Of a stretch of 64,000 nt of DNA, positions 1-12,051 are shown in pieces. Every line of letters starts with the position of its first letter. The first letter of the stretch is position 1. The translations under genes and the position numbers were made by a program. The stretch spans positions 841,492 through 905,491 of the forward strand of contig JAGMWU010000044.1 of assembly GCA_018697195.1 (NCBI GenBank), in the 5' to 3' direction. The notes beneath the pieces were generated by a model. It searched no databases and was not told where the DNA came from. It was given only the letters and a program-made list of their open reading frames with translations. This DNA is from Certhia americana. Lineage: Eukaryota > Chordata > Aves > Passeriformes > Certhiidae.

Positions 1-3000
1 CGCACCTGTCAGTCCTGGATTATGCCTCTTCACAAACCCAGCCCAGGTTCATCCCCAACTCCTGTGGATCTGGGATGCCCAGAGCAGAGGCTGGCTCTGT
101 GTCAGACTGCAGTCACCCAAAACTCCTGTACCCTCCTGCTCCTCGGGAATCTTTATTGGATTTTCATCCATCATTTGAGGGAATCTTGACGCGGCGAGGT
201 GCCGTTCAGATGCGCGTGGATTTCAGTCAAAGCAGCATCAATCTTAATTATCTTTGTTTAAGCACCCAGCTCTGCTCTCAGGGGTCCCTCTGGCTCAGGC
301 TCGCCACGTGAGGAAGCTGTCTGGGTTCGAGGCTGAATTAGTTCCACATTTTGTTCATGCTCAGAAATCCGTTTGGACACTTTCAAACTGGATCTGAGAG
401 GCGAAGGAGAAGCTCTGCAAGGTCTGAGGTTGGTTTTCAGAAACACAAAGATCAGAGTTTTCAGTTCCTCACACACAGCTGTGCTGTCTGCAGGAGGCAG
501 CCAGCACAGAGCTCTGCTACGGCCTTTTTGCAGTCTTTTGGCTGGCTGAGCACAGAAGTTGTTCTGTTGGTCTGTGTGTTTTTTCCCTTTCTCTTGAACT
601 GTTTGAAGCTGACTTGGACTAAAGCACAGCGAGAGCACCAGGAGCTCAGAGCCGTTGTCCAACAGGCTGTGCCTGGGCCCGGCATTTCCAGAATGGAGGG
701 ACTGACAGCAACGGGAGCTGAGCGCGAGCTGCACCAGGGCGAGACTTTTGAATTATGCATTCTTCAGAGCACACACATAGATTTGGAGCTGGGCAGCACA
801 TGGCTCACTGTCTAGGGATGGGACACTGCTTGGACTGCGTAAATAGAACAATTTTTTTCCACTTTCCTCCAAGGGGAAATTTTTTTCTGAACCAGCTGCG
901 AGGACGGTGCTGGTGGATTTACTGTCTAGAGGGAATTCATTCAGAGGTTTCTTCCCAAATTTGCTCCCTATAGCAGGACAGAGAGCCGTCCCAGAACCCA
1001 GTGGAAAGGGAAAAAGCCGTGGTTCTCCTTGTCTGACCATGGGGCTGTAAAAATCACTTGCAGCTACATCCTTGGATTCAACTAGGTTCCCGCAAGCACA
1101 CGAATGATCAGAATCCAAAAGCTTTGGATTCCAGTATCCCATGCAAGTGCATCACCTTGGAACGACAGCAGAACCAGCTTCAGGAGTCTTTTGGCAAGGA
1201 ACAACGCTGGCTTTGCCAATGGGGGTCACCAGGCTGTCACCCTCTGGGACACATGGAATACTTTCACTGGATTCAAAGGATTATTGGGAGATTGCCGCTT
1301 AAATGTGTACAGTGGAACAGCCAAGATTTCAATGATTTTTGTCATTTTGGGGGGAAGGAGAGATGCTGGAAGTGAACCAAAGTTTTTAAAAGCTTTCCCT
1401 TTGAAGGAGGAATAAAATAAAGGAAATCTGCAGGTAGAAACCGCTTGCTGTTTTCACGCGGGTTGTCAGAGTGGGGCCTACGCGATGACGGTGATGATGG
1501 ACGTAGTCGAAGGACAGTTTTAAGTGGGCACTGAAAAGCAGTGGAGAAAGCATTTGTGAATTCATATTTGACACCATTCCTGATTTAATTCAGACTAGCT
1601 GTGCTTCTTGTTTGTTTGGGCTTTGTGTCATGGCTATTTTATCTAATTTTGAGGAAAAAGTTTCTAAAGAGTCCCGACTTCCCCGTGGCGTTACTTTTGG
1701 CATTTTCCTCTTTTGGAACCAACAGGTGGTATAGGGAAAGGATTGAACAAGCACAGGTTTCTTTACTTTCCGCTATGAGCTTGATTATAATGGAACAAAG
1801 TTGCAACAAAAAAAAATTGAAAATAAACCATTAGTTCAGGTCTATGAATGATTATAAAAAATATACAAATTTAAAGTGGTGAAAATCCACTGAAAAATAA
1901 ACTGCGCTTACTTTTTCCAGTTCTAGTTGCTAGCCAAAACAAGAAAAAAAAAGGTCTCTATTTTTTTACCCTAAGAAGACACTTTTACCTCCCCGGAGGA
2001 GCATCCACTTTTAATTCCCGAAAGAATTATTATTGAAATCCAAAAGTGATTTAAGGAGCTGTACAGCACCTGCTTAGTATATCAGAAGTTTTGTCAGACC
2101 TCTATAATTAGTTTGTTTTGCAAGGGCACCAAAGTCACCCAGCTGCTGGACACGCTGTAAACTGTTGGCGACCGAGTGTCTATGAATTTCCGAGTGACGC
2201 TAAGAAACCCTGGCAGAGGTTTGCTGCTGTCACTGGGGTCGTTATCCTCTGAGCGCAGGACAAAGCCCACTGTGACCAAGAAATTTAACTTTACAGCTAT
2301 TTTGTGAAACTTCCTCAGAATTTTCTATCTATATGTACCATTTGAAGGTATTTTAGCGATCACCAGAAGGACATTTCATCTTTTTTTCACTCTCCCTTTC
2401 ACAATGAGACTTCATATTATTGGGGGGGGGGACACGCAAACTAAGAACGTCGGAATCTACCGGTTTGGAAATTCCTTGCAGCGTGATTGTTTCCCCCTGT
2501 CTAGAATTCCTCTAATTCGTAGGTTTATCCACACATTGATCCTCTTCTTCAATGCATAATTTAAATGAGTTTTATACAATAGAGAGCTTCGTCACAATTT
2601 GACTTGGCTCTCAGTCAAATAGTTCAGCCCCCCTTTAATCACAGTGTCCAGACTTTGGAACATTCAAAAGTGCTCCCTTTTCAGCTCCCATGAAGGCCAC
2701 AATTTTTTCGCCTTGACGTCGTCTTGGCTGAACCCATCCCAAATTTCTGTTAAGGGGCTTTAAAGGAGCCAATCTCAGGGGGCTCCTTACAATGTGAATT
2801 TATTTAGCCAATTTATCCTTAAATCTTGAGGCTGCACTGACTCTTGAACGGCATGGTCCATATTTTCCAATTGACATTCTCGCCTAGGAGCTGTCTGTTA
2901 AATATTTTTTTTTTTTTTTTTTATTATCAGTCGTCCACCAAGATCTCCTGTATTGGATCTGCCACAATCTAGATTTTTGGCTCAATAAGCCTTCTGCAAC

Positions 3001-3349
3001 AAAGAACAAGAGACTTTCTTGACGACGTGCAGAAAAAAAAAAAAAAAAAAACGCAAAAATCATCCACTGGATATGTCCCAAGGCTGCCACACAAAATCCA
3101 GGAGGTTTTCCCAAGGAATCTGAAATGGAATTGTCTGGCCACTAATAAAAACTAAATAATATAGAACTAATAAAACAGTCCTAGCGATCTGAATTTATGG
3201 AATAAAATAATAGAATGTATAAACATTGAGTTACAAGGCTGGCAAAAGGTTCTTTAAGACAATTCACCACCTATGTCATTATTACACCAATGTCCCCACG
3301 ATGCCAGAACCACAGCGCAATTTTAACACTACCCATGGGGAAAAAAATT
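1..3349. other. Unassigned non-coding stretch with homopolymer runs
   Basis: I recognise no gene or repeat family here. Visible landmarks are a G run at 2422-2431, a T run at 2905-2922 and an A run at 3033-3051. The T and A runs face each other across about 110 bases and could pair. Composition becomes AT-rich after about 1.6 kb. The open frames present are short and resemble no family I know. Confidence 0.5.
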
Positions 3350-4090
3350 TGTGGCGGATTTTCTGTGATTCTTTTTTATTTTTGATAATATCCAACTTTA
3401 CCTCCCTGGAAGTCAATCTTGAAAGGCATTTGTTTCTGTGATTTTTTGGAGCAATTGTGAGAAGGGGGATTTTATTCGCTACATCGGTCGATTTTTTTAA
3501 ACTTTTTGAATAATATCCAACTTAACCCGCCCGCTGGAGCAATCTGACGGAATTTTTACTGTGATTTTTTACAAATTTTGAGAATATCCAAACTTAAAAC
3601 TCTCATTCTGGAGGCACGATTTAGAGGTTTTTGTCATGAGAGTTTTTGGAGCAATTTGAGGGGAATTACTTCTGTGATTTTTTTTTCCTTGTTTGAGGAA
3701 TGCTATCCAACTAACCTTCCCTTGTGAGAAATTTTGAGGGAAATTTTTCTGTGATTGTGCTTTTTTTTTTTAAACCCTCCATCCTGATGCAATTTGAGGG
3801 GTTTTTCTCCGCTTGCGGAATTTTTTAAAATTTTTTATAATACTGTAAACTTAACTCCACCTGGAACAATTTGAGGGGGGTTTTCTATATTTTTGATCAC
3901 AGATTTGGAGGGTATTTTTCAGAGTGTGTGATTTTCAGCAATTTGATGGATTTCGTTTCTGGTAGTATTTTAAGCAAATCAGTTTGTTAATATCCAAATT
4001 AGCATCCCTGGAACAATTTGATGGATTTTTTCTGTCGTTTTTTTCTTTGTATTATACCTCCATCTGGGAGCACTTGACGGTACGTTTCCT
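3350..4090. repeat. Degenerate AT-rich tandem array (satellite-like)
   Basis: A loosely repeated unit recurs here. Its parts are 'ctgtgatttttt', then 'aatatccaactta', then 'ctggagcaatttgagggg'. The first part is seen near 3363, 3439, 3558, 3675 and 3750, and the 'atccaactta' part near 3388, 3515, 3585, 3705 and 4000. Spacing varies from about 70 to 120 bases, with many small indels and T-run length changes. I cannot name a family. It may be an old satellite or a poorly polished one. Confidence 0.55.
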
Positions 4091-4860
4091 CTCCTCCTGT
4101 CACTCGTTACATCTTTGCGATGTTTTGTCTTTATTAAACAAATCAGCCTCGAACTTGCAACGTTTTTAAAAAAAAATCCACATTGCATACTCCCAAAACC
4201 CATATAAGGAGGATGAATTTCACTGAGAACCCAATCTATAATACCTAAAAAAAATTTTTCGTGTGAAGCCCCACCCCTTGGGGAAGAAAAATTCAACGCC
4301 TCCGCTGTCTGTTGGCCGCTCTGTGCCTGCATGTTTCATCTAACGGAGCAAAGCATCAGAATAAAAATTTCAGATTATATTCCCCCAGCCTGTCCAACCA
4401 TATCATTATAAAAGAAACTGCTCTTTCCTCATTTTTTAAAGCAGTCAGATACCCTGGAATGCCGACTCCACATCGTGATTTACTGTGCTATGGAGTCCAA
4501 AGCCCAGCCAGAGAGCCAGTCTATCTTCAATTAACAAGAAATATTTCGATTGCATTTCATTGGCCAAGGTTTCAGATTCCCCAGAAAAAATAGGATAGGT
4601 CACCTAATTGAATTATTGCAAATTCAATTTGGAAAGATTCCACGGGGCGTCCCCCAGGGTGATCTCGTGTTTTTTGATTAGCCCTGAGGATTCTTGACTC
4701 AGGCTCTTGGGCTCGGTGCCGTGCTTCAAAAATGGTTTTATTGCATGGAATAACTAGTAGGGGAAAGTTAATCAGAGGAGAGTTTTATTAAAACCTCCTG
4801 GGGAGGCGAAGGTTCAAACAGGAGAGTCTCAGCCTGTAAATTAGACGAGGTTTGCACTAT
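4091..4860. other. Unassigned stretch between two degenerate arrays
   Basis: No gene, RNA or repeat family is recognised. The sequence is AT-rich and mostly unique in appearance. Confidence 0.4.
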
Positions 4861-5690
4861 TTATTTGAGTTATAGTTATTATTTGAGGTTATTTGTTTTC
4901 GGTATTATTTATGTTCTCGTGCATTTATTTCTATTCTTATTTTCTTTGAATAAGGTATGTATGCAAGAGAAAAAAAGGCTTGTTGTCTATTTTATTTTAT
5001 TTATTTATTCTACGTATTTTGATATTTATCTTATTTTTCTTCTATAGAAAAAAATATTTATTGCAAGAGACAAAAAGGGCTTATTAATTATCTAATCCGA
5101 CGATTCATATCTCTTTGTTAGTTATTTTTCTTCTTGCGAAAAAATATATTGTGACAAGGGGAAACAAAGGTATTTACTTATTTATCTATTACCTGCGATG
5201 ATTTTTCGTTCTTGGAAAAAGGAGTAATCGTGCCGTAACGAGGAAAAGGCTTATTCTATTTATTATTTATTTACTTATATTATCTTATCCGTACTTTATC
5301 TTTTTATTTGTGTGACTTATTTATGTATTCTCTTGGAAAAAGTATTATGCAAACGGAGGAAAAAGGCTTAATCTGTTCTAATTATATACACTATCTATCT
5401 ATCTCTATCTATTTATCTATTTTATTTTTCTTTTGGAAAGAGATCTTACGCTTCTTTAGAGAAAAGAAAAAAGCTTTATCTGTCTTTATCTTATTCTATC
5501 CGAGTGCCTATTTTCTCTTGGCGGAACAACAAGATTAATTATGCAAAGGACAAACGGCTTATTTTTTTCGAACTATATCTAACCTATTTTATTTATTGCG
5601 TGATTTATCTCTTGGAAAAATTATATTCAGATACATGAAAAAAAAAGACAATCATTTTGTCTTTTGAGATTTTCTTACTGGACATCAGTC
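4861..5690. repeat. Degenerate tandem array, about 80-115-bp period
   Basis: About eight decayed units are visible. Each has a stretch like 'ctcttggaaaaa', a short A+T piece, an 'agagaaaaaggctt' piece, then T/A-rich sequence resembling TTTATCTATTT. The 'ggctt' part occurs near 4976, 5078, 5165, 5247, 5363, 5470 and 5553. A local TATC microsatellite lies at about 5393-5422. Units differ by many small indels. It differs in sequence from the array at 3350-4090. Confidence 0.6.
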
Positions 5691-5997
5691 CTGCCTGAAC
5701 TTCTGGGTAATTTCCAGCAGGAAATCTTTTTTTTTTTGCGTTTTTTGTTTTACTCCGCGCACAGCAATCATCAATTAAACGAGCACGGAGAAAGTTGCAC
5801 TCCGATAATTAAGCTTTTCCCATGGAAAATCTCTTAACTTTGGCATTTTGTTATACAGATTTAACATCACCTGTAAAGGAAACGAAGACAATTACAGTTT
5901 AGGAGATTGTTGTATAGTTAAGCGTTCCTTTACTTAGACTAGTCAGCCAATAACTTGCTTTTTCTTGCTTTGTATTTCGGCTTGGATCTATTATAAA
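5691..5997. other. Unassigned AT-rich spacer
   Basis: It holds a T run near 5726-5735 and no other recognisable element. Confidence 0.4.
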
Positions 5998-6750
5998 TGG
6001 GTGTCAGTGCAAAATTACACCAAAATGGCGGATTCTGGCACCAAAACTGGGGGATCATGGTTCCCAGGCTGCTGAAACTGGGCTGGAACGGGTAAACCTA
6101 TTGGTCCATGGCCACAGTGTCACACAACCAGTGAGGGCTAGTTTGGTGATATCTCACAAACCGAGCTCATCCCCCTGCCGAGGCACAGAATCTTCTGCTC
6201 AAGTGGGCGCACTGGAGCGGTAACTGACGAACGAATATCCATCAGCCCCGTGGGAAAGCGTTGCAGCCAGCGGCCGCAGGAGCAAGCATTCATGCATGGA
6301 TCCAATCCAGCTTGACACACCAAGCAGCCTTTGCACTGAAGTTCCCAGAGGAAACAGGCAGGCCCAGCTCTGAGCCACCGCCCCTTTCCCAGGCAAACTC
6401 TGCCCCTTTCTGCAGGATTCCCTGCTTCACCAACCAGAGCCGCACCATATGCAATGCCAGGCCGAGGGCTGAGCCACCCATGGCATGGCACTGCACCAAC
6501 CCCTGAAACACAGGCGGACAGCTGGCAGCCGACTCTGAAACGGGAATGAGGTTTTTTGTATTCACTGCAATTTTTATTTCTTCACCCTACTAAAGAAACG
6601 TTATTTCTATCCCCAGACGCAGATCTGTGCCTGAGATCTCGCCTGAATTTCCAAAGATAAATAATTGTTAGGGAGGGGGTTGCATTTCCCTATTCCAGAA
6701 GGGAGGTTCCGGCCTTCTTAAAACATGCTACCTGGCATTCAAACATTTTC
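5998..6750 (+). mobile_element. LTR-like interspersed repeat, family A, copy 1
   Basis: This segment matches, in opposite orientation, two others in the window (8985-9660 and 39190-39945). Shared landmarks in this orientation are 'gggtgtcagtgcaaaa' near 6000, 'ctgaaactgggctgg' near 6071, 'ccatcagcccc' near 6239, 'cagctggcagccgactctga' near 6520 and 'ccattccagaagggaggttcc'-like sequence near 6690. The copy at 39 kb has an AATAAA at the position that here reads 'ctactaaag', suggesting a polyadenylation signal near the 3' end, as in an LTR. No internal retroviral region is adjacent. The family name and class are inferred; a non-LTR repeat is not excluded. Confidence 0.55.
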
Positions 6751-7989
6751 CCAAATATTTTTTCTTCCTACTGAGCAAGGGCAGAGTGCTATTGAATTCC
6801 TGAAATCAGGAATTGCTGTTTGTCTCCTCCCATGTCTGGAGGAGCCACAGCGCGCTAGGGGTATGTGCTACGGCTGCTGCAATCTGAGATTTGAGCATCT
6901 CAAAGCTGTGAGTGTTGAGGCAGCGAGCAATAACTCCGATGAAGGAAACGAATTGATCCAATCAGGGAGACGCCGAAGGAACTAAATCTGATGTGGAGTC
7001 GATTTTTTTGAGATTGTTTCACTCGTGTGTGTGTCAAACACGGAAGGGATTGGATGGACGGAGTCCGGAACCCAAAATCTAATCAGGCAGGAGGACTGCA
7101 AAGTGCAAAAGACATGAGCAGACGGGTCCCAGTTGAGAACCCAATTGGAGTGCCACAAATCCAAGTGCCAGGAGCTCTGCTCAAGGAGAAACAGTCACTT
7201 TTGAGTGACAAAAATTAGACCCAGTGCCAGGGGCTGCCTCCTGGGTTGGGGCCGAATCGCCATCCAGGACATGCGACGGAGAGGGACTCCACTGGGAAGC
7301 ACGCTCTGAGGAGAAGGGACTCGTGGCGGGATCTGTGGCGGTGAGGATATTTGCTGGCAGGAGCAATCATACAGTGAGTGACTGGGGGCCCATGAAATCC
7401 ATCGGAAATCCTGGCTGCATCCAAATGAGGACGATCCGCCGAGAAGCGACGGAGAGCACAGGAAAGGGATGGGATTGAGGCCCAGCTGAGCCCCTCAGGT
7501 GCAGCCCCCAACTGCAGAGCTGGCCCCAGCCTACGGGTCGCCCGCACTACGAGGAGGAGCTGTGAGCCTGGCAGAGCAGGAGCCCAGACAGGAAGTGGCG
7601 ACCAGCGAGCAGGATGAGAGAGCGTATGGCGTCAGCTTTGCTGGCAGGGACAAAGGGTCGGGCCAACAGCTGGCAGATTGTTCAGTAGTCTGCACAGGAG
7701 ATAGCTTTGGGCTGAGTAAGGGTGGCACTTAGCTAGGGCGCCTGAAGGAGCCCAGGAAAGCTGGACAGAGACTAATTTCCCAAAGTGGGCTTTATTATTG
7801 AATTTTGCCCAAACTCCATATCCTAACAGGGGAGGAGGCTATTATGGGGTTTCTGTTGTGGGACTATTTGTCAGATATATGTGATTGAAAACAAATATAT
7901 CAGAGTCTTGTTAAAATAGAAAGAATTCAGGATCTAAAGGAGCTGATCAACGAAGATTGGAAGGCAGGACGATTATTTCCCAGAGATAT
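6751..7989. other. Unassigned, partly GC-rich stretch
   Basis: No gene is supported. The part at about 7200-7650 is relatively GC- and CpG-rich and may be further repeat-derived sequence, but I cannot match it to anything else in the window. Confidence 0.35.
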
Positions 7990-8300
7990 GAGAGACAGGA
8001 GGCAGGGAATTAAGCTTAGGCCCATGACAACGGAGGGCAGGGCCTGGGGTGGGAACCTGGGAGTGCAGGAATTGTCTCCCTGGGATTGGGATGGTCTGGC
8101 AATTACCAGAGCAGCTTTTGGCTGTCGTCCCTGGATCCTCGGGCAGTGTTCCAAGGCCCAAAGGCTGCGACACTGGGGCTGTGTGAGCAGCGCCTATGGG
8201 GACAGTGGAGGAGTCTTGTCCAGGCAGGGGTTGGACTGGATGGGCTTTGGATCACAGGATGATTTTGATCCTCCAATCCATTCACATGATTATAATGACG
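7990..8300 (+). mobile_element. Decayed CR1 LINE 3' end
   Basis: The order of CR1 blocks is recognisable despite many indels: 'ccagagcagc' (8108), 'cctggatcc' (8132), 'gcagtgttccaaggc' (8143), 'acactggggctg' (8170), 'gacagtggagga' (8200), 'caggggttggactgg' (8224). Compared with the intact copy at 17275-17468, small insertions and deletions are frequent. The tail is not clear. Confidence 0.65.
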
Positions 8301-8984
8301 GGAGGCGGATAGATAGTTATGCGGACACTTGCCTGCCATGTCCGCAGTCCCTCGCATCAGTCTGGGATCAGCGCAGGGGCCATTCACCTTAACTTTCACA
8401 GGCACTCCCAGCTGGAGTTTCCTTGCTATTTGCAGGCTGTGTTCGAACAGAAACCCAACAAAGTCACTTCTCGTTCCAGCTCAGGCTTGGTCGGTCACTC
8501 TGACCAAATCTGCAGCTGCTTCACCTCTCCAAAGCCACAGAGTTGGTTGGGTGACCATCAATACCTAAGACGATGACAATAAATAGACGACAGAACCCCG
8601 GAGCATCTCTGGCCGCAAACAAAAGGAGCCTCGCATCGTCGGTCACTGTACACACAACAAGTGATTCATGACGCACTGAGCTTTAGAACTGATTTCACTC
8701 CCCGGCTTAAAGAATCAGCCTGGGTTGTCCCCATGGGAATTGCTGGGGCTGTTTCCGTGGTCAGCAAAAGGAAGGGCCCAGACTGTTCATTAATATTTTA
8801 AAAAGCCAAACACCAAGATGACACGAATGGGATATGATGGATTGTCTGTGCTGCACTCGTAACATTGTTAAAGAAAAACAATCAGGAGTTTCGAGCTGAA
8901 GGATCTAGTTAAAGGAAAGCTCTTCAGATTCCCAGCAGGGACTTCTAGGGATCGCAACTTTTGTCTTGTTTGAACACCAGGTTA
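8301..8984. other. Unassigned stretch
   Basis: No recognisable gene or repeat. Confidence 0.4.
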
Positions 8985-9660
8985 GTGTGCTCGACGGGAG
9001 GGCAGAAGCCTCCCTTGGCCTATTGAGATATGCCAACCCCCGTCCCTAACCAATTATTATCATTTGGAAATTAAGGGGCTTCTCAGGAAAGTTATGGGGA
9101 TGGGAAATAATCCAGTTCTGCTTAGTAGGGGAAGTAAAATAACAATGCAGTGGATACAAAAAACCAGCCCAGTGTCAGAGTCAGGCTGCCAGCTGTCCTG
9201 TGGAGTCAGGGGTTGTGGCAGTGCCATGCCATGGTGGCTGCAGCTCTGCAGTGGCAGATGTGGCTCTGGTTGGAGCAGGGATCCTGCAGAAAGGGGCATT
9301 TTCACTGGGAAGGTGCTAGTGGGCAGAGCTGGGCTGCTCAAGTTCCTCTGGGAGAAGCATTGCAAAGGCTGGATTGGTGTGCCCAAAAGTGGGATGGATC
9401 CAGGCAGGAATGCTTGGCTCCTGCTCCTGGCTTCAGCATTTCCACTGGGCTGATGGATTTCTCTCAGGGACAATCAGTGGCCCCGAGCAGCAGAGATGTC
9501 CCGGAGGGTGGATGGGTCCTGGAGGAGACTCAAAGAACACTGCCCCAGCTGGTTTGGAACAGCTGGTGATAGAATACACTCGAGACACAATTCTTTCCCT
9601 ACACTGGTGGCTGGATCCTCCACTGTTTGGTTTTTATCCCCCAGTGTTTCCCTGCCTGGG
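8985..9660 (-). mobile_element. LTR-like interspersed repeat, family A, copy 2
   Basis: This is the reverse-complement counterpart of 5998-6750 and is in the same orientation as 39190-39945. Strong landmarks shared with the 39-kb copy are 'caattattatcatttgga' (9050), 'cagtgtcagagtcaggctgc' (9168), 'tgtggctctg' (9257), 'ggcaggaatgcttg' (9402) and 'tttccactgggctgatgga' (9438). With copy 1 it forms a divergent inverted pair around 6.75-8.98 kb. Confidence 0.6.
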
Positions 9661-9844
9661 CTTTGAACTCTCCGAGGTATCAGCCCTCCCTTTAGAGAGC
9701 AGAAGCTGGGATATTAGGAATGAAATCCCATTTTCATTATGAGGGGAGTCTCATCCAGCAAAAACCAACAGCAGCTGTGCCTGAGGACATCACCCAGCTG
9801 AAGGCTCAGCCCTTCTGGTCCAACCTGCTCTGTCCACCCCCTCT
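9661..9844. other. Unassigned spacer before an inverted repeat
   Basis: No recognisable element. Confidence 0.4.
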
Positions 9845-10860
9845 TGTGTCAAACAGGAATTTTCAGTCTTAAATAGAACCTTGGAATTGTCTCCATAACA
9901 CTGCCTGCACTTTGAATAATTATGAACATAAATATGTATTTTATCACCAAAAAAAATGTCCCTCTTTACATTTTTGATTACAGACACAATCAGGATATTC
10001 CTAATTTCTGTGTAGATTAACCCTTTAAGAGACTCCAGGCTGAAAACCAGAACAGTTTCACCATTAAGGGATTCCTTAACCCAAAAAATCTGGATTCCTC
10101 TATAAATGAGCCTCCACATCCATCTGTACCCTCAGTTCATGCAGAATCCATCTGGCTGGGAAGGTGGAAGTACTTGAGCCTCAAATTAGAGGGTTTTTCT
10201 GCATGGCTTCACCATGGGATCTTCTCAGAAGGAAAATATCAGTGATAAAGGTTTAACATCAAATATTTGTGTCTGAAGTCACAAATTTAGGCAAGAATTC
10301 CCTTGTTTTCTTTATTAAGAATTGAGTGTTTTCTAGTAATTGAGTAACTCTTTTATCATATTAATATAAAGATTACTTTTCATAAGTCCAAACTCTGAAT
10401 ATTTTACAGATTTTACATATTTATATGATAATATTTTTACAGGGTGAAAATATTTGCTTTAAATGCCTGATGTGTTCCTGGCAGAATCAGGAGCCTGACA
10501 CGTCTCCATTTCCTTGTTTAATGAGCTAGAGTGGGGCAGGCATTAAATCTTTCACTGATTTGGAGTGGAATTAATTCCATACAAAAGTTGATGGCTGGAA
10601 AACCAGGGAATTTTTTGAGAGCAAAAAATGTTTGAGATTTTGTGGTGAAAATCTTCTGGTTTTTAACCTGGCATCTCTGCAAGTGTTAATCTACACAGGA
10701 ATTAAGAACATCCTGATTGTGTCTGTACTCAAAAATGTAAAGAGGGATTTTTGAGGTGGGATAAAATACATATTTATGGTCATAATTATTCAAATTGAAG
10801 GCAGTGTTATGGAAATAATTCCAAGATTCCATTTAAAACTGAAAATTTGTTTTTGACACA
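9845..10860. repeat. Long inverted repeat, arms about 220 bp
   Basis: The left arm (9845-10065) matches the reverse complement of the right arm (10642-10860) at roughly 80-85% by eye. Shared blocks include 'ccataacactgcct', 'aatatgtattttatc', 'ccctctttacatttttga', 'acagacacaatcaggat' and 'ctgtgtagattaac'. The spacer is about 575 bp of AT-rich DNA with no open frame. The outer arm ends are 'tgtgtc' and 'gacaca'. It could be a foldback or MITE-like element, or two head-to-head copies of one repeat. Target-site duplications are not obvious. Confidence 0.75.
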
Positions 10861-11535
10861 GATGGATTTGAAGTTCTTGATGGCCACTCTGAGAATATTT
10901 GAGACCATGGAAGAAAATTGTGGATTTTGTCACCTAAATTTGGAGAGAAAATGAGCACCAAAATCTCACCTTGACAGTAAAACCAGAGGCAAAGAAAACG
11001 AAAGAAAGGAAGATTTTTTTATAAAGTATTTTTTCTGTGGGGGGATATCAGAGGATTGTAAATGAGCTAAGTCAGGTTGCTTTCCTAGTGAAATAAGTTG
11101 GGGGTTTTTTTAAAAAAAAAGGCAGAAATCAGCAAAGCAAAGCCATTTTGGTATCAGATAGAGAGTCAGTGTGGAGAAGGAAATAATGGAGGGGTTGGTT
11201 TAGCCTCAATCAGCCCAGAAAGTCCAAATTTAAAATTATTGGCTCGTTTATTAATTCAATATTGTACAATGTTTATTAAATTTTAGTCTTTTAGTGCCTT
11301 TCTTAGCATGAAAACCATGAGCTGGGTTTATGGCCTTGGGGGTTTTTTTAATATTTCTGTGCATTTCTGAGTTTCTAAAGGACATCCTAGGCAGGATTCC
11401 CTTCAGTGTCCCACAGGAAGAGTTTGTAGGGTGTTTTTTATTACTGTGCCCTTTCCACGGAGCAATCTTGGGGCAAATTTCACTCTCCATCTCCAAAAAT
11501 CAAACCCAACCCACCAGAAAAGCTCTGTTTCAATG
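10861..11535. other. Unassigned AT-rich stretch
   Basis: No gene or repeat recognised. Confidence 0.4.
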
Positions 11536-11991
11536 CTAATTCCCTTGATTTTTTTTTTGTTTAATCCTGGAAATCTTCATTATTGCTCCTATCACTTCTT
11601 CCAGAAGAAGAAGAGCACAACGTGGAATTTCAGTGGGTGAGAAGATGGATGTTTTTATCCCAGCGTATTTCCCGAGAAATGGATGGAAAAGCTTCCCAGG
11701 GAGGATAAATTGCCCAATTAGCAAACATAATGCAGAGGACACTTCTGCAGATTGCAGATGCCGTAATCTGACGGGAAACTCTCCATCTCCAAGCAGGGAC
11801 ATGATGGAGCTCTCATTATTCTGCCATCGGAGGAGCTGATAAATGAAACTGCCCAAAATATTCAAAGGATCTCGCAGGCAGCCGATCCTGAATTTCTGAT
11901 CAATAGGGTTTAATATTTCCCCAGCAATCATACATTTGAAAATCAATGCTGTCAGGGTTGGTAATGCTCTGCTCGAGGAGACTGAAGGCAA
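11536..11991 (-). other. Open frame of 151 codons, coding status doubtful
   Basis: A minus-strand open frame of 151 codons starts at 11991 and ends at 11536. The sequence is not obviously repeat-derived and the frame does not overlap a CR1. I recognise no domain or motif in the product, no splice-site context was established, and the C-terminal end runs into a low-complexity lysine-rich part from a T-run on the plus strand. Most likely this is a chance open frame. The 11640-11990 part reads like unique, possibly conserved non-coding sequence. Confidence 0.15.
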
Positions 11992-12034
11992 ACAGTCAGG
12001 GATGAGCTAAAAGCTACTCCAGAAGTTTTTGTGC

Positions 12035-12051
12035 AAAAAAAAAAAAAAAAA
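12035..12051. repeat. A run
   Basis: A 17-base A homopolymer followed by an A-rich stretch. No LINE or processed-gene sequence is recognised upstream of it. Confidence 0.9.

Noticed and set aside
12035..12051. Processed pseudogene or SINE tail
   Set aside because: The A run has no recognisable transcript-derived or SINE sequence upstream and no visible target duplication.
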